This document shows positions 1 to 6,813 of a stretch of 12,034 nucleotides of DNA, piece after piece. The stretch is from positions 1-12,034 of the forward strand of contig JANYFX010000010.1 in the NCBI GenBank assembly GCA_025359585.1. The letters are read 5' to 3'. Position 1 is the first letter of the stretch; each line of letters opens with the position of its first letter. The notes under the pieces are model-generated. The model did no database searches, was not told the DNA's origin, and saw nothing but the letters and a program-made list of their open reading frames with translations. Source of the DNA: Rhizobacter sp. (GTDB taxonomy: Bacteria > Pseudomonadota > Gammaproteobacteria > Burkholderiales > Burkholderiaceae_C). Made by a program: the position numbers and the translations under genes.

Positions 1-1347
1 TTCGGCGCCGACGCGAACACACAGGCCTCGGCCGTCGATCTGGCCTTGCCGGGCACGCTGCCGGTGATGAACCGCGGCGCGGTCGAGCGTGCGATCCGCT
101 TCGGTCTGGCGGTGAACGCAAAGATCGCGCCGCTGTCGATCTTCGCGCGCAAGAACTACTTCTACCCCGACCTGCCCAAGGGCTACCAGATCAGCCAGTA
201 CGAAACGCCGGTGGTGCAGGGCGGGTTCGTCGAGTTCCTGGTCGGCGACGTGCCGCACAAGGTGAACCTGACGCGCGCGCACCTCGAAGAAGACGCCGGC
301 AAGTCGCTGCACGAGGACTACCAGGGCCAGACCGGCATCGACCTGAACCGCGCCGGCACGCCACTGCTCGAAATCGTGACCGAACCCGACATGCGCTCGA
401 GCGCCGAAGCGGTCGAGTACGCGAAGACGCTGCACCAGCTCGTGCGCTGGATCGGCATCTGCGACGGCAACATGCAGGAGGGCTCGTTCCGCTGCGACGC
501 CAATGTGTCGGTGCGCCAACCCGGCGCACCGTTCGGTACGCGCCGCGAGATCAAGAACCTGAACAGCTTCAAGTTCATGCAGCAGGCAATCGACTACGAA
601 GTGCAGTGGCAGATCGACCTGCTCGAAGACGGCGGCACCGTGCACCAGGCCACCGTGTTGTTCGACCCGGCGAGCGGCGAAACGCGCGCGATGCGCAGCA
701 AGGAAGACGCTCACGATTACCGTTATTTCCCCGATCCCGACTTGCCGCCATTGGCGATCGGTGCCGACTGGATCGAGCGGGTGCGTGCTGAGCTGCCGGA
801 GCTGCCGAGCGTGATGGCCGCGCGCATTCAAAGCGAATACGGCCTGCCGGCGTACGACGCGGTGATGGTGACGCAGAGCCAGGCTTTCGCCACGTACTTC
901 GAAGCCGCCGCCAAGGTCAGCGGCCAACCCAAGCTGGTGGCGAACTGGCTGATGGGCGAGGTGTCGAAGCGGCTCAACGCCAGCGAGAGCGACATCGGTG
1001 CCAGCTTCGTCAGCGCCGAAGAACTCGCGAAATTGATCGGGCGGATCGCCGATGGCACCGTGTCGAACAACGGCGCGCGCCAGCTGTTCGATGTGCTCTG
1101 GTCGGCTGATGCACACGCCGACATCGACACGCTGATCGGGTCGATGGGCCTCAAGCAGATGAGCGACACCGGCGAACTCGAAAGCATCATCGACGCCGTG
1201 CTCGCCGCCAACACCAAGTCGGTCGAGGAATACCGCGCCGGCAAGGACAAGGCCTTCAATGCGCTCGTCGGTCAGGCCATGAAAGCGACCAAGGGCAAGG
1301 GCAACCCGACGCAGGTGAACGAACTGCTGAAGAAGAAGCTCGGCTGA
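1..1347 (+). CDS. gatB: Aspartyl/glutamyl-tRNA(Asn/Gln) amidotransferase subunit B, 5' end missing
   Basis: GatB is the tRNA-binding and kinase subunit of the GatCAB complex, which converts Glu-tRNA(Gln) and Asp-tRNA(Asn) to the amidated forms in the cytoplasm. The frame is open from base 1, so the gene enters from the left. 448 residues are visible, and roughly 30-40 N-terminal residues are missing compared with the usual length of about 480. Family landmarks include NTQ and LPGTLPVMN near the left end, LTRAHLEEDAGKSLH, GTPLLEIVTEPDMRS, EGSFRCDANVSVR and NLNSFKFM. The tail ends in NPTQVNELLKKKLG, typical of the GatB/YqeY tRNA-binding domain. A TTG at 46 could be read as a start, but the homology runs through it. 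gatC and gatA probably lie upstream outside the window. The gene converges on the DUF4124 gene with 23 bp between the stops. Confidence 0.97.
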   Translation, partial: FGADANTQASAVDLALPGTLPVMNRGAVERAIRFGLAVNAKIAPLSIFARKNYFYPDLPKGYQISQYETPVVQGGFVEFLVGDVPHKVNLTRAHLEEDAGKSLHEDYQGQTGIDLNRAGTPLLEIVTEPDMRSSAEAVEYAKTLHQLVRWIGICDGNMQEGSFRCDANVSVRQPGAPFGTRREIKNLNSFKFMQQAIDYEVQWQIDLLEDGGTVHQATVLFDPASGETRAMRSKEDAHDYRYFPDPDLPPLAIGADWIERVRAELPELPSVMAARIQSEYGLPAYDAVMVTQSQAFATYFEAAAKVSGQPKLVANWLMGEVSKRLNASESDIGASFVSAEELAKLIGRIADGTVSNNGARQLFDVLWSADAHADIDTLIGSMGLKQMSDTGELESIIDAVLAANTKSVEEYRAGKDKAFNALVGQAMKATKGKGNPTQVNELLKKKLG

Positions 1348-1351
1348 GATT

Positions 1352-1365
1352 GCGGGCAGGCCCGC
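1352..1365. terminator. Possible hairpin between convergent genes
   Basis: The 23-bp gap between the stops of gatB and the DUF4124 gene contains the inverted repeat GCGGG/CCCGC with a four-base loop. It sits where a shared terminator would be expected, but there is no T-run on either side, so termination is only a guess. Confidence 0.3.
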
Positions 1366-1370
1366 GCGGC

Positions 1371-2099
1371 TTACTTCGCGGCCGCCGCGTTCGCCGCTTC
1401 GGCCCCGGCGTCGCCCACCGGCAGCGGCCCGAGCGAGCCCGCCGGCGCGCCGCGCCACAGCTTTTTCAGACGCTCCAGTTCGGCGTCGTAGAGCTTGTTG
1501 ATGCGAACCACTTCGAGCTGCTGGTTCTGGATCAGCGAGCGCTGCGCCTCGGTCGAGGTTTCGTTGCCTTCGAGCTGGGCGCGCAGCGTGGCCGGCATCG
1601 TCTTGGCGTTGTAGAACTCGGCCTCGTCCATCAGCGGTTTGCGCGCCTTGGCCAGCAGCTCGAGCCGTGCTTCCGAGGCCTTGACCGCGTTGCGCATGCC
1701 GTCGAGCGCGGCGTTGCGCGCCTTGCGGTGCGCGGCTTCGTCGGGGAAGCGGGCGATCAGGTTGCGGTCGCGGCGCACCGCGTCTTGTCTTGCGGCCAAC
1801 GCGGCGGCCACTTCGCGGTCACGCGCTTCCTTGTCGGCGCGCTCGTCGGCGGTGAGGGTGGGCCCGACCACGCTGCGCACCGAGCCGTCGGCGTTGAGCA
1901 CACGCTGCTCGCGGGTGCTGCACTCGGCGATCGGGCGGTCGGACGTGAGCTTCTTGCCGTTCGCGTCGGTGCAGGTGTAGATCGCAGAGCGGCCGTCTTT
2001 TTGCGCCCGGGCAGCGTGGCCCGACAACAGCAGCAGCGCGCCACAGAGTGCCGCCGGGCCCAGCCTTCGCAACGATGACCCGAACTCACTCTGCTTCAT
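1371..2099 (-). CDS. DUF4124-domain periplasmic protein
   Basis: This is a 242-residue predicted exported protein of unknown function. Residues 1-32 form a signal peptide: positively charged start (K2, R11, R12), hydrophobic stretch AALCGALLLLSG, likely cleavage after ARA before Q33. Residues about 36-75 match the DUF4124 pattern, with IYTCTDANGKKLTSDRPIAEC carrying C43 and C60, which could form a disulphide. The rest (about 85-220) is rich in Arg, Glu and Ala and probably helical, ending in an Ala-rich tail. Its ATG follows the pyrE stop directly, with no base between, so it is probably translated with pyrE as the second gene of a minus-strand operon. This may be positional rather than functional; DUF4124 proteins have no established link to pyrimidine synthesis that I know of. 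Confidence 0.85.
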   Translation of the reverse strand: MKQSEFGSSLRRLGPAALCGALLLLSGHAARAQKDGRSAIYTCTDANGKKLTSDRPIAECSTREQRVLNADGSVRSVVGPTLTADERADKEARDREVAAALAARQDAVRRDRNLIARFPDEAAHRKARNAALDGMRNAVKASEARLELLAKARKPLMDEAEFYNAKTMPATLRAQLEGNETSTEAQRSLIQNQQLEVVRINKLYDAELERLKKLWRGAPAGSLGPLPVGDAGAEAANAAAAK

Positions 2100-2789
2100 T
2101 CAGACTCCATAGCGTTCACGGTAAGCCGCGACACGCCCGAAATGCGCGCTCAGGGCCGGGTCGGCATTTGCCTGCAAATACTGCAGCAGGTCGGCCAGGC
2201 TTGCGATCGCAACGACCTGCAGGCCGAGCTGCCGCTCCACGAACTGCACCGCCGACATCTGCGCGCCCTCGCCTTCGTCGCCGGATTTTTCCTGCCGGTC
2301 GAGTGCGATCGTCACCGCGTGCGGCGTGCCGCCCGCAGCCTTGATCATCGTGATCGACTCGCGCACCGAGGTGCCGGCAGAGATCACATCATCGATGATG
2401 AGAACGCGCCCGGCCACCCCTGCGCCGACCAGTGTTCCGCCCTCACCGTGATCTTTTGCTTCTTTGCGGTTGTAGGCGAAGGGCAGGTTGTGCCCGCGCC
2501 GCGCCAGCTCGACCGCGACCGTGGCCGCCAGCGTGATGCCCTTGTAGGCCGGGCCGAACAGCATGTCGAAGGCCAGGCCGCTCTCGGCCTGCGCCTGCAG
2601 CAAACGCCGCGCATAGAATTCTGCGAGGCGGCCGAGCTTGGCGCCGTCATCGAACAGGCCGGCATTGAAGAAGTAGGGCGAGAGCCGCCCGGCCTTGGTC
2701 TTGAACTCACCGAACCGCAACACGCCGGACTCGACCGCGAACTTCACGAAGTCTTGCGCGAGGGCGGTGGTCGGCGCGGCTTGGCTCAT
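2100..2789 (-). CDS. pyrE: Orotate phosphoribosyltransferase
   Basis: PyrE joins orotate and PRPP to give orotidine 5'-phosphate, the fifth step of de novo pyrimidine synthesis. The 229-residue product matches the E. coli-type enzyme along its length: FGEF at 26-29, SPYFFNAGLF at 37-46, LFGPAYKGI at 77-85, the flexible catalytic loop RKEAKDHGEGG at 108-118, and the PRPP-binding motif VLIIDDVISAGTS at 129-141 with the two acidic residues D133 and D134. It ends in the usual AYRERYGV. I start at the ATG at 2789, although the frame stays open further upstream, because homology begins there and a GAAGGA ribosome site lies 7 bases before it. The longer extension would be antisense to xth. The gene is divergent from xth with a 13-bp gap. 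Confidence 0.96.
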   Translation of the reverse strand: MSQAAPTTALAQDFVKFAVESGVLRFGEFKTKAGRLSPYFFNAGLFDDGAKLGRLAEFYARRLLQAQAESGLAFDMLFGPAYKGITLAATVAVELARRGHNLPFAYNRKEAKDHGEGGTLVGAGVAGRVLIIDDVISAGTSVRESITMIKAAGGTPHAVTIALDRQEKSGDEGEGAQMSAVQFVERQLGLQVVAIASLADLLQYLQANADPALSAHFGRVAAYRERYGV

Positions 2790-2802
2790 CGGGAAGTCCT
2801 TC
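2790..2802. promoter_or_regulatory. 13-bp divergent gap holding both ribosome-binding sites
   Basis: The whole space between the pyrE ATG (2789, minus) and the xth GTG (2803, plus) is 13 bp. On the plus strand GGGAAG (2791-2796) serves xth at 6 bases spacing. On the minus strand GAAGGA (2802-2797) serves pyrE at 7 bases. The two overlap as a small inverted repeat, GAAG-TC-CTTC (2793-2802). No room remains for promoters, so each gene's promoter and 5' leader must lie inside the other's coding region. Confidence 0.65.
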
Positions 2803-3588
2803 GTGTTCCGTCTCGTCTCGTTGAATCTGAACGGCATCCGCTCTGCGGCGACCAAGGGCTTCGAGGCCTGGGCCGAAGGCGTGGCCGCCGATTGTATGGG
2901 TGTGCAGGAGATCAAGGCCCAGGCCGACACCGTGGTCGGCCGCTTCGACACCGTGGCCGGCATGAAGGGCCACTTTCACTACGCCGACAAAAAGGGTTAC
3001 TCGGGCGTGGGCATGTACTCGCGCAAGACACCGAGCGCGGTGGTGCTGGGCATCGGCAACCCGGAGTTCGATGCCGAAGGGCGCTACGTGGAATCGCGCT
3101 TCGACACCGCCCAGCGCAAGCTCAGCATCATCAGCTGCTACTTCCCGAGCGGTTCGAGCGGCGAAGAACGCCAGCAGGCCAAGTTCCGCTTCCTCGCGCT
3201 GATGGCGCCGCGCCTGAAGGCGCTGGTGGCCGAGCGCGAGCTGATCCTGGTGGGCGACATCAACATCGCGCACAAGGAAATCGACCTGAAGAACTGGCGC
3301 AGCAACCAGAAGAACAGCGGCTTTCTGCCCGAAGAGCGCGCCTGGATGACGAACCTGCTCGACCAGATCGGCCTGGTCGATGTGTTCCGCACGCTCAACC
3401 CGCACCCCGAGCAATACACCTGGTGGAGCAACCGCGGCCAGGCGTATGCGAAGAACGTGGGCTGGCGGCTCGACTACCACCTGGCCACGCCGAAGATCGC
3501 TGCCAAGGCGAAGGCCGAGCACATCTACCTGGAGCAGCGCTTCAGCGACCACGCGCCGCTGGTGATCGACTACGACTTTTCGGCCTGA
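2803..3588 (+). CDS. xth: Exodeoxyribonuclease III / AP endonuclease
   Basis: This is a Mg-dependent exonuclease III/AP endonuclease of base-excision repair, which cuts 5' to abasic sites and trims 3' ends. The 261-residue protein has the full endonuclease/exonuclease/phosphatase fold: SLNLNGIRSA near the N-terminus (N8, N10), the metal ligand E36 in VQEIK, GDINIAHKEIDL with D152 and N154, WWSN at 207-210, WRLDYHL at 221-227, and the catalytic pair D249-H250 in SDHAPL. The start is GTG at 2803, preceded by GGGAAG; the frame is open further upstream but that part is antisense to pyrE. Its last 36 codons are repeated in diverged form at 8143-8250, so the present 3' end may have been exchanged when the segment downstream arrived. 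The gene symbol exoA is also used. Confidence 0.96.
   Translation: MFRLVSLNLNGIRSAATKGFEAWAEGVAADCMGVQEIKAQADTVVGRFDTVAGMKGHFHYADKKGYSGVGMYSRKTPSAVVLGIGNPEFDAEGRYVESRFDTAQRKLSIISCYFPSGSSGEERQQAKFRFLALMAPRLKALVAERELILVGDINIAHKEIDLKNWRSNQKNSGFLPEERAWMTNLLDQIGLVDVFRTLNPHPEQYTWWSNRGQAYAKNVGWRLDYHLATPKIAAKAKAEHIYLEQRFSDHAPLVIDYDFSA
3481..3588 (+). repeat. Left copy of the xth 3'-end repeat
   Basis: The last 108 bases of intact xth (L227 to the stop) align without gaps to 8143-8250 in the same orientation. I count 84 identical bases (78%), with one unbroken identical run of 33 bases covering the codons for the catalytic DHAPLVIDYD stretch. The pair brackets the low-GC segment. At this divergence it is not a fresh duplication. 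Confidence 0.85.
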
Positions 3589-3611
3589 CCCCTGAGCACC
3601 GAGAGACTCCC

Positions 3612-3830
3612 ATGCCGACCACCGATCTCCTGGCCCGGGTGGGCGGCCCTTGGCTGGTGGCGCGCGAGCTTGGCGCGATTGCAGACGAGTCAGGCCGCGC
3701 GGCGCAGACGCTGCCGTCGGCGATCCTCTCCAGCAACCGTGGCGGCAGTCCAGTCTCGATGCTCGACATGAACGGCGACGACAATGTGCTCAATGACGTC
3801 CGGCAGATTGCCAGTAAGAAGCTGCGTTAG
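3612..3830 (+). pseudogene. Short DUF937-like gene, probably internally deleted
   Basis: This is a 72-residue frame starting MPTTDLLARVGG. From memory of the family, the N-terminal half (LLARVGG, ARELGA, then LPSAIL) resembles the start of DUF937 (YidB-like) proteins, and the C-terminal part (SMLDMNGDDNVLNDV) resembles the acidic NGDGN-containing tail of many of them. Full members are usually well over 100 residues, so the middle seems to be missing. The LPAILGG motif reads LPSAILSS. ATG at 3612 lies 23 bases after the xth stop with only a weak GAGAG upstream. It could be a remnant, or a short protein still made. The family function is not well established. The link rests on recalled patterns and needs a profile search. 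Confidence 0.45.
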
Positions 3831-4022
3831 CGGGCGTTGAGCACGCCAACCAAGGGAAGTCTGGATGATGCCATTCGGTCGGGGCAGCATTGATCGCGCA
3901 CATCGGCCGGCGGTCGTGGTGGCGCTGACCTTCGCAAGCAAGCTGCCCTGCACCGTTGGCAGGTAAACCGGCACTTACTATGCCGGTCAAGGCACACCTA
4001 GAAGTTTGAGGGAGCACAAGCT
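3831..4022 (+). promoter_or_regulatory. Leader region of the PHP-ATPase operon
   Basis: These 192 bases separate the DUF937 remnant from the PHP-ATPase gene. They hold a clear ribosome site GAGGGAG (4008-4014), 8 bases before the ATG at 4023. A possible promoter has TTGGCA at 3956-3961 and TATGCC at 3979-3984, 17 bases apart; the -10 match is weak. A 33-codon frame (3865-3966, starting MMPFGRGS, after AAGGGAAG) could be a leader peptide, but nothing else supports it. No other gene is visible. Confidence 0.4.
3967..3987. promoter_or_regulatory. Inverted repeat over the candidate promoter
   Basis: ACCGGC (3967-3972) and GCCGGT (3982-3987) form a perfect 6-bp inverted repeat around a 9-base A/T-rich centre, 35 bases before the PHP-ATPase start. 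It covers the spacer and -10 region of the candidate promoter, so it could be an operator. There is no T-run, so a terminator is unlikely. The site is short and may be chance in GC-rich DNA. Confidence 0.35.
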
Positions 4023-6812
4023 ATGTCGCAAACCACCTGGCCCTATCCAGGTTCGCGGTGGTGGAAGTTTGACTTCCACACGCACACGCCGGCCTCCACA
4101 GACACGCCGTGGCACCGCCATGGCATGACGCTGACGCCACAGGACTGGCTGCTGAAGTACATGGCGGCGGGTATCGACTGCGTAGCGGTGACCGACCACA
4201 ACAGTGGCGCCTGGATCGACCCGGTGAAAGCAGCATACGCAGGGATGAAGGCACTGGCTGACAGCGGGCAAGCGCCGGCAGGCTTTCGCGAGCTGACGTT
4301 GTTCCCCGGCGTGGAGATTTCAGTCAGTGGTGGATTCCACCTACTGGCCATTTTCGACCCCACTCAGACAACGCGCACCATCACCGACCTGCTGGCGGCT
4401 GTTCGCTACCAAGGCACGGATGGAGACAGCGATGGCGTGACGAGAGAAGGACCCGAGGATGTCTTCCAGGCCGTCTTGGATGCGGGCGGCATTCCAATAC
4501 CCGCACATGCGGACCGGCCCGACGACGCTGGCAAGGGCCTCTTGGCACGACGTGACGACAGCAATGCAAGCCGTCTGGATGCGAACACGCTGCGGGGCAT
4601 CTTCGACAGTGCGCAACTCCTCGCGGTCGAGTGGGAGGACATGACCCGTAGCCCGCCGACTTGCGTGCAGGCGCAGGTTGACAAGCTGGCCCGAGTCCTG
4701 GGCAGTGACTGCCACACCTTCCAAGGCCCTGGTGCCCCTAGCAGCCGCTATACCTGGGTCAAGATGGAAAGTCCCAGGCTCGAAGGCCTGCGGCTCGCAC
4801 TGCTTGACGGCAATGGCGTATCCATCCGCCGCAGTGACGAAGGTGCTTTCGATCCGTTTCGCGTGCCGGCACACCTGGTCACGGCCATCGAAATCGAGCA
4901 CGCACGCTTCATGGGCAACGGGGCGCCAGCCCGGTTGGCATGCTCTCCGTTCTTCAATGCCGTTGTGGGTGGCCGCGGCACGGGCAAGTCCACCGTGGTT
5001 CACGCACTGCGTCTGGCGGCACGTCGAGATCAGGAATTGGCCGCATTGCCGGCAGGCAGCGAACCGCGCGCACAGTTTGAGGCGTTCCGGAAAGTGGCCA
5101 ATGGCCGCGATGACAAGGGGGCGGTTCGTTCCGACACTGAGATTCGCGTCGAATGGCAGCACGAGGCGGACCGCCTGCGGCTGCTGTGGCGGGCCGATGG
5201 TCAAGGCACCGTGGTGGAGGAGTGGCGTGGTGGCCTCTGGGAGCCCTCACCCAGCCAGAGCGTCAATGCAGCACGATTTCCACTGCGCATCTTCTCTCAG
5301 GGACAGATTGCGGCTCTTGCTGGCAGTGGGCGGCAGACCTTGCTGGGCATCATCGACGAGGCTGCCCAGATCGAGCCGTTGAGGCAGGCGGTTGAGGAAG
5401 CCCGGCGCACCTACTTCACCCAGCGTGCGCGCTTACGTGAAATGGACGGCAAGTTGGCTGGGTTGGCCGAAGTGGATCGGAAATTGGAGGAATCCGGGCG
5501 GAAGCTGGCCGCTCTTTCACAGGCTGATCACGCCGCTGTTCTTCGCGCCTACGCCCAGGCACAACATCAGACACGTGAAGTGAAGGGCGTGCTCGAGCAG
5601 TTGATGGCAGCTACCAAGCGCATTAGCGACTTGCCAGCGCAACTGGTGTTGGATGACTGGTCGAGCCAGCACTTCACGGAGCAGGACGCAGATCTGCTGT
5701 CCTGGCGCCAAGGACTTGATGCGCAGCTTGAACAGGTCCGCATTGAGTTGCTGGAGCGCGCGCGCAAGCTGGCCGCAGTGGTCGAGTCCGCGCAGGCGGA
5801 TGAACGGTATGTGCAGTGGCGTGGGCGTGCGCAGGCGGCTCTGCAAGCGCACTCGGCACTTCAACAGCAACTTGCAGCACAAGGCGTCAGCGACCCGCAG
5901 GCCTTTGCCCGTTTGACTCAGGAACGTCAGCAACTGGAAGCGCAGCGCAAGACGCTGCAGCAGATGCAAGGCGACCGCCAAGTCTTGGTGAGGCAAATCG
6001 ATGCGCAACGCGCATTGTTCGACGAGAAGCGTCGGGCTGTAACGCAGGCCCGAGAGAGCTTCGTCCAGCGCGCGCTGCACAGCAATCCATATGTCCGGAT
6101 ATCAGTCGTTCCGTTTGGTTTCGAAGCCAAGCAACTCGAACGTGAGCTGCGAGCGCTGATCGACGACACCAACGATCGGTTCGCCGAAGACATCCTGAAC
6201 AACGACGCGTCGGGTGGGCTTGCATTCGAGTTGGCGCAGGTGGACGACCCACGAAGGGCTCAGATGGTGGAAACGGTCCGCCAGCGCTTGATGACGATGG
6301 ATGCCCATCATCTCGGCGGCCGCCTGCGCAACTATCTACAGCGGCAACATGAGAAGCCGGAGTTTGCTGATCGCATATCGATCTGGTGGCCAGAGGACGA
6401 TCTGCGAATTCAGTATCACCGCGAAAAAAAGTGGACTGATATCAGCGAGGGCTCACAAGGACAGCGCTCGGCTGCGCTACTGGCCTTTCTGCTGGCATTC
6501 GGTGAAGAGCCCATCGTGCTGGACCAGCCTGAAGACGACTTGGACAACCACCTGATCTACGAACTCATCGTTCAACAGATCAGGGAAAACAAGCTGCGGC
6601 GTCAACTGATCGTTGTGACGCACAACCCGAACGTGGTGGTGAACGGGGACGCCGACCTGGTGCACGTGATGGAGTTCGGCCGAGGGCAATGTTTTGTACA
6701 GCAAAGCGGTGCTCTGCAGGAGAAGGCGGTGCGCGAGGAGGTCTGTCGTGTGATGGAGGGAGGCCGCGATGCCTTCGAACGCCGCTGGAAGCGGCTTGGC
6801 CGGGAGGTTTGA
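4023..6812 (+). CDS. PHP phosphoesterase fused to SMC-like ATPase (TrlF-type)
   Basis: This is a 929-residue two-part protein. Residues about 14-235 form a PHP domain, a metal-dependent phosphoesterase/nuclease fold, with its metal-binding motifs present: DFHTH (H19, H21), TDHN (D58, H59), GVEIS (E98), PAHAD (H162) and GSDCH (D229, H231). Residues about 305-929 form an SMC/RecN-like ATPase: Walker A GGRGTGKST at 316-324, a Gln/Ala/Arg-rich probable coiled coil from about 450 to 690, an ABC signature SEGSQGQRS at 808-816, Walker B PIVLDQPEDDLD with D834 and E837, and the switch histidine H867 in VTHNPN. The PHP-ATPase fusion is what NCBI calls TrlF-family AAA-like ATPase. I infer ATP-driven recognition of a DNA or RNA structure followed by cleavage or dephosphorylation; the substrate is unknown. 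The start has a good GAGGGAG site. One base separates its stop from the next gene, indicating co-translation. A defence role is inferred from domains and context only. Confidence 0.9.
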   Translation: MSQTTWPYPGSRWWKFDFHTHTPASTDTPWHRHGMTLTPQDWLLKYMAAGIDCVAVTDHNSGAWIDPVKAAYAGMKALADSGQAPAGFRELTLFPGVEISVSGGFHLLAIFDPTQTTRTITDLLAAVRYQGTDGDSDGVTREGPEDVFQAVLDAGGIPIPAHADRPDDAGKGLLARRDDSNASRLDANTLRGIFDSAQLLAVEWEDMTRSPPTCVQAQVDKLARVLGSDCHTFQGPGAPSSRYTWVKMESPRLEGLRLALLDGNGVSIRRSDEGAFDPFRVPAHLVTAIEIEHARFMGNGAPARLACSPFFNAVVGGRGTGKSTVVHALRLAARRDQELAALPAGSEPRAQFEAFRKVANGRDDKGAVRSDTEIRVEWQHEADRLRLLWRADGQGTVVEEWRGGLWEPSPSQSVNAARFPLRIFSQGQIAALAGSGRQTLLGIIDEAAQIEPLRQAVEEARRTYFTQRARLREMDGKLAGLAEVDRKLEESGRKLAALSQADHAAVLRAYAQAQHQTREVKGVLEQLMAATKRISDLPAQLVLDDWSSQHFTEQDADLLSWRQGLDAQLEQVRIELLERARKLAAVVESAQADERYVQWRGRAQAALQAHSALQQQLAAQGVSDPQAFARLTQERQQLEAQRKTLQQMQGDRQVLVRQIDAQRALFDEKRRAVTQARESFVQRALHSNPYVRISVVPFGFEAKQLERELRALIDDTNDRFAEDILNNDASGGLAFELAQVDDPRRAQMVETVRQRLMTMDAHHLGGRLRNYLQRQHEKPEFADRISIWWPEDDLRIQYHREKKWTDISEGSQGQRSAALLAFLLAFGEEPIVLDQPEDDLDNHLIYELIVQQIRENKLRRQLIVVTHNPNVVVNGDADLVHVMEFGRGQCFVQQSGALQEKAVREEVCRVMEGGRDAFERRWKRLGREV

Positions 6813-6813
6813 C

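Noticed and set aside
2790..2963. 58-residue N-terminal extension of PyrE
   Set aside because: It would be antisense to xth and has no counterpart in PyrE; the ATG at 2789 has its own ribosome site.
3481..3588. Interpretation of the two xth ends as a target-site duplication made by a transposon
   Set aside because: 108 bases is too long and 78% identity too low for a transposition footprint, and no transposase or terminal inverted repeats were found.
2142..3611. Plus-strand frame running from pyrE through xth into the DUF937-like frame
   Set aside because: The part before 3612 is antisense to pyrE and out of frame with xth, with Arg-rich low-complexity translation. Only the end from ATG 3612 resembles a family.
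3865..3966. 33-codon frame upstream of the PHP-ATPase gene, preceded by AAGGGAAG
   Set aside because: Too short and without recognisable similarity; kept only as a possible leader peptide in the description of the leader region.
4341..5204. Open minus-strand frame of 287 codons inside the PHP-ATPase gene
   Set aside because: Shadow of a strongly supported plus-strand gene; no motif, ribosome site or family resemblance.
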